NCBI GenBank assembly: GCA_020056545.1
Contig: JAGVHM010000005.1
Coordinates: 1 to 7,156, forward strand
Direction: 5' to 3'
DNA: 7,156 nucleotides
Source: a bacterium
GTDB lineage: Bacteria > Desulfobacterota > Deferrimicrobia > Deferrimicrobiales > Deferrimicrobiaceae
The position numbers and the translations under genes are program-made. The notes under the pieces are model-generated. The model made no database searches and was not told where the DNA came from. It was given only the letters and a program-made list of their open reading frames with translations. Each line of letters opens with the position of its first letter. The stretch's first letter is position 1. Positions 6,722 through 7,156 of the stretch are shown in pieces.

Positions 6722-7156
6722 CTACCGTCCCGCTTTCGCCATCCCCGCGGCCATCCTGATCGCGGCCAGAAGGCTTTCCGGGCTTGCCGCGCCCCTGCCC
6801 GCGATGTCGTAGGCTGTGCCGTGGTCGACGGACGTCCGGATGACGGGAAGCCCCATCGTCACGTTGACCCCGTCCTCGAAATGGACGAGCTTCAACGGGA
6901 TCAGCCCCTGGTCGTGCGTCATCGCGACCACGACGTCGAATTCCCCCCGGAAGGCGCGATGAAACACCGTGTCGGGGGGATACGGGCCCGAAACGTTCAG
7001 CCCCGCCCGATTGCAGGCGGAAACTGCCGGCGCGACCATCGTGGCTTCCTCGTCGCCGAATAGCCCCCCTTCTCCCGCATGCGGATTGACCCCCGCCACG
7101 GCGATCCGAGGAGCCATCGTTCCCATGTATTTCCGGAAAAACGCGTCGGTGATCCG
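6722..7156 (-). CDS. pdxA: 4-hydroxythreonine-4-phosphate dehydrogenase, C-terminal part
   Basis: The last 144 codons of PdxA; the N-terminal part (more than half of a family protein of about 330 residues) lies beyond the right edge. The frame stays open to the end of the window, reading [10 protein letters not shown] before the first internal Met, so this is a truncation by the window and not a short gene. PdxA oxidises 4-phosphohydroxy-L-threonine in the DXP-dependent pyridoxal-phosphate pathway. Family landmarks are the NPHAGEGG loop with a metal-binding His, the MTHDQG segment with a second, and [20 protein letters not shown] near the C-terminus. The gene ends with TAG five bases before the uvrA GTG on the same strand, so the two are almost certainly co-transcribed, although they act in unrelated pathways. 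A PdxA2-type paralogue acting on other substrates cannot be excluded from the C-terminal part alone. Confidence 0.95.
   Translation of the reverse strand, partial: RITDAFFRKYMGTMAPRIAVAGVNPHAGEGGLFGDEEATMVAPAVSACNRAGLNVSGPYPPDTVFHRAFRGEFDVVVAMTHDQGLIPLKLVHFEDGVNVTMGLPVIRTSVDHGTAYDIAGRGAASPESLLAAIRMAAGMAKAGR

Overview
The window is GC-rich, gene-dense bacterial chromosome. It looks like a Gram-negative organism with periplasm-assembled pili, plausibly a deltaproteobacterial or Desulfuromonadota-like lineage. That placement is a guess from protein style and the pdxA-uvrA pairing, since no marker gene is present. No rRNA, tRNA, CRISPR array, insertion sequence or phage gene was seen.

Left part (1-2750, all minus strand, read right to left): a small chaperone-usher pilus locus of the spore-coat-U/Csu type. 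It starts with an SCPU-type pilin (2289-2750). A 262-bp gap with two GC-rich hairpins follows. Next is an unusual 370-residue protein (914-2026), then a periplasmic pilus chaperone (79-861). The first 17 codons of a further secreted protein run off the left edge (1-53), and by position this is probably the outer-membrane usher. The unusual protein is the highlight. It carries six 24-residue motifs in three pairs, each pair separated by exactly five residues, which is the layout of the MshEN cyclic-di-GMP-binding domain. One hydrophobic segment follows, then a C-terminal region that looks like an exported beta-rich pilus component. It reads as a possible transmembrane link between cytoplasmic c-di-GMP and a chaperone-usher pilus.

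Middle part (2751-3860): an intergenic region with several palindromes separates the pilus locus from a divergent plus-strand gene for a DmpI-type tautomerase (3025-3228). A near-consensus sigma70 promoter (3275-3302) follows, lying very close to the start of a cysteine-cluster protein of the YkgJ/DUF3109 kind (3321-3860).

Right part (3867-7156, minus strand): the 3' part of pdxA (vitamin B6 synthesis), entering from the right edge, lies five bases before uvrA (nucleotide excision repair), so the two are probably co-transcribed. uvrA converges on the cysteine-cluster gene with only six bases between the stop codons.
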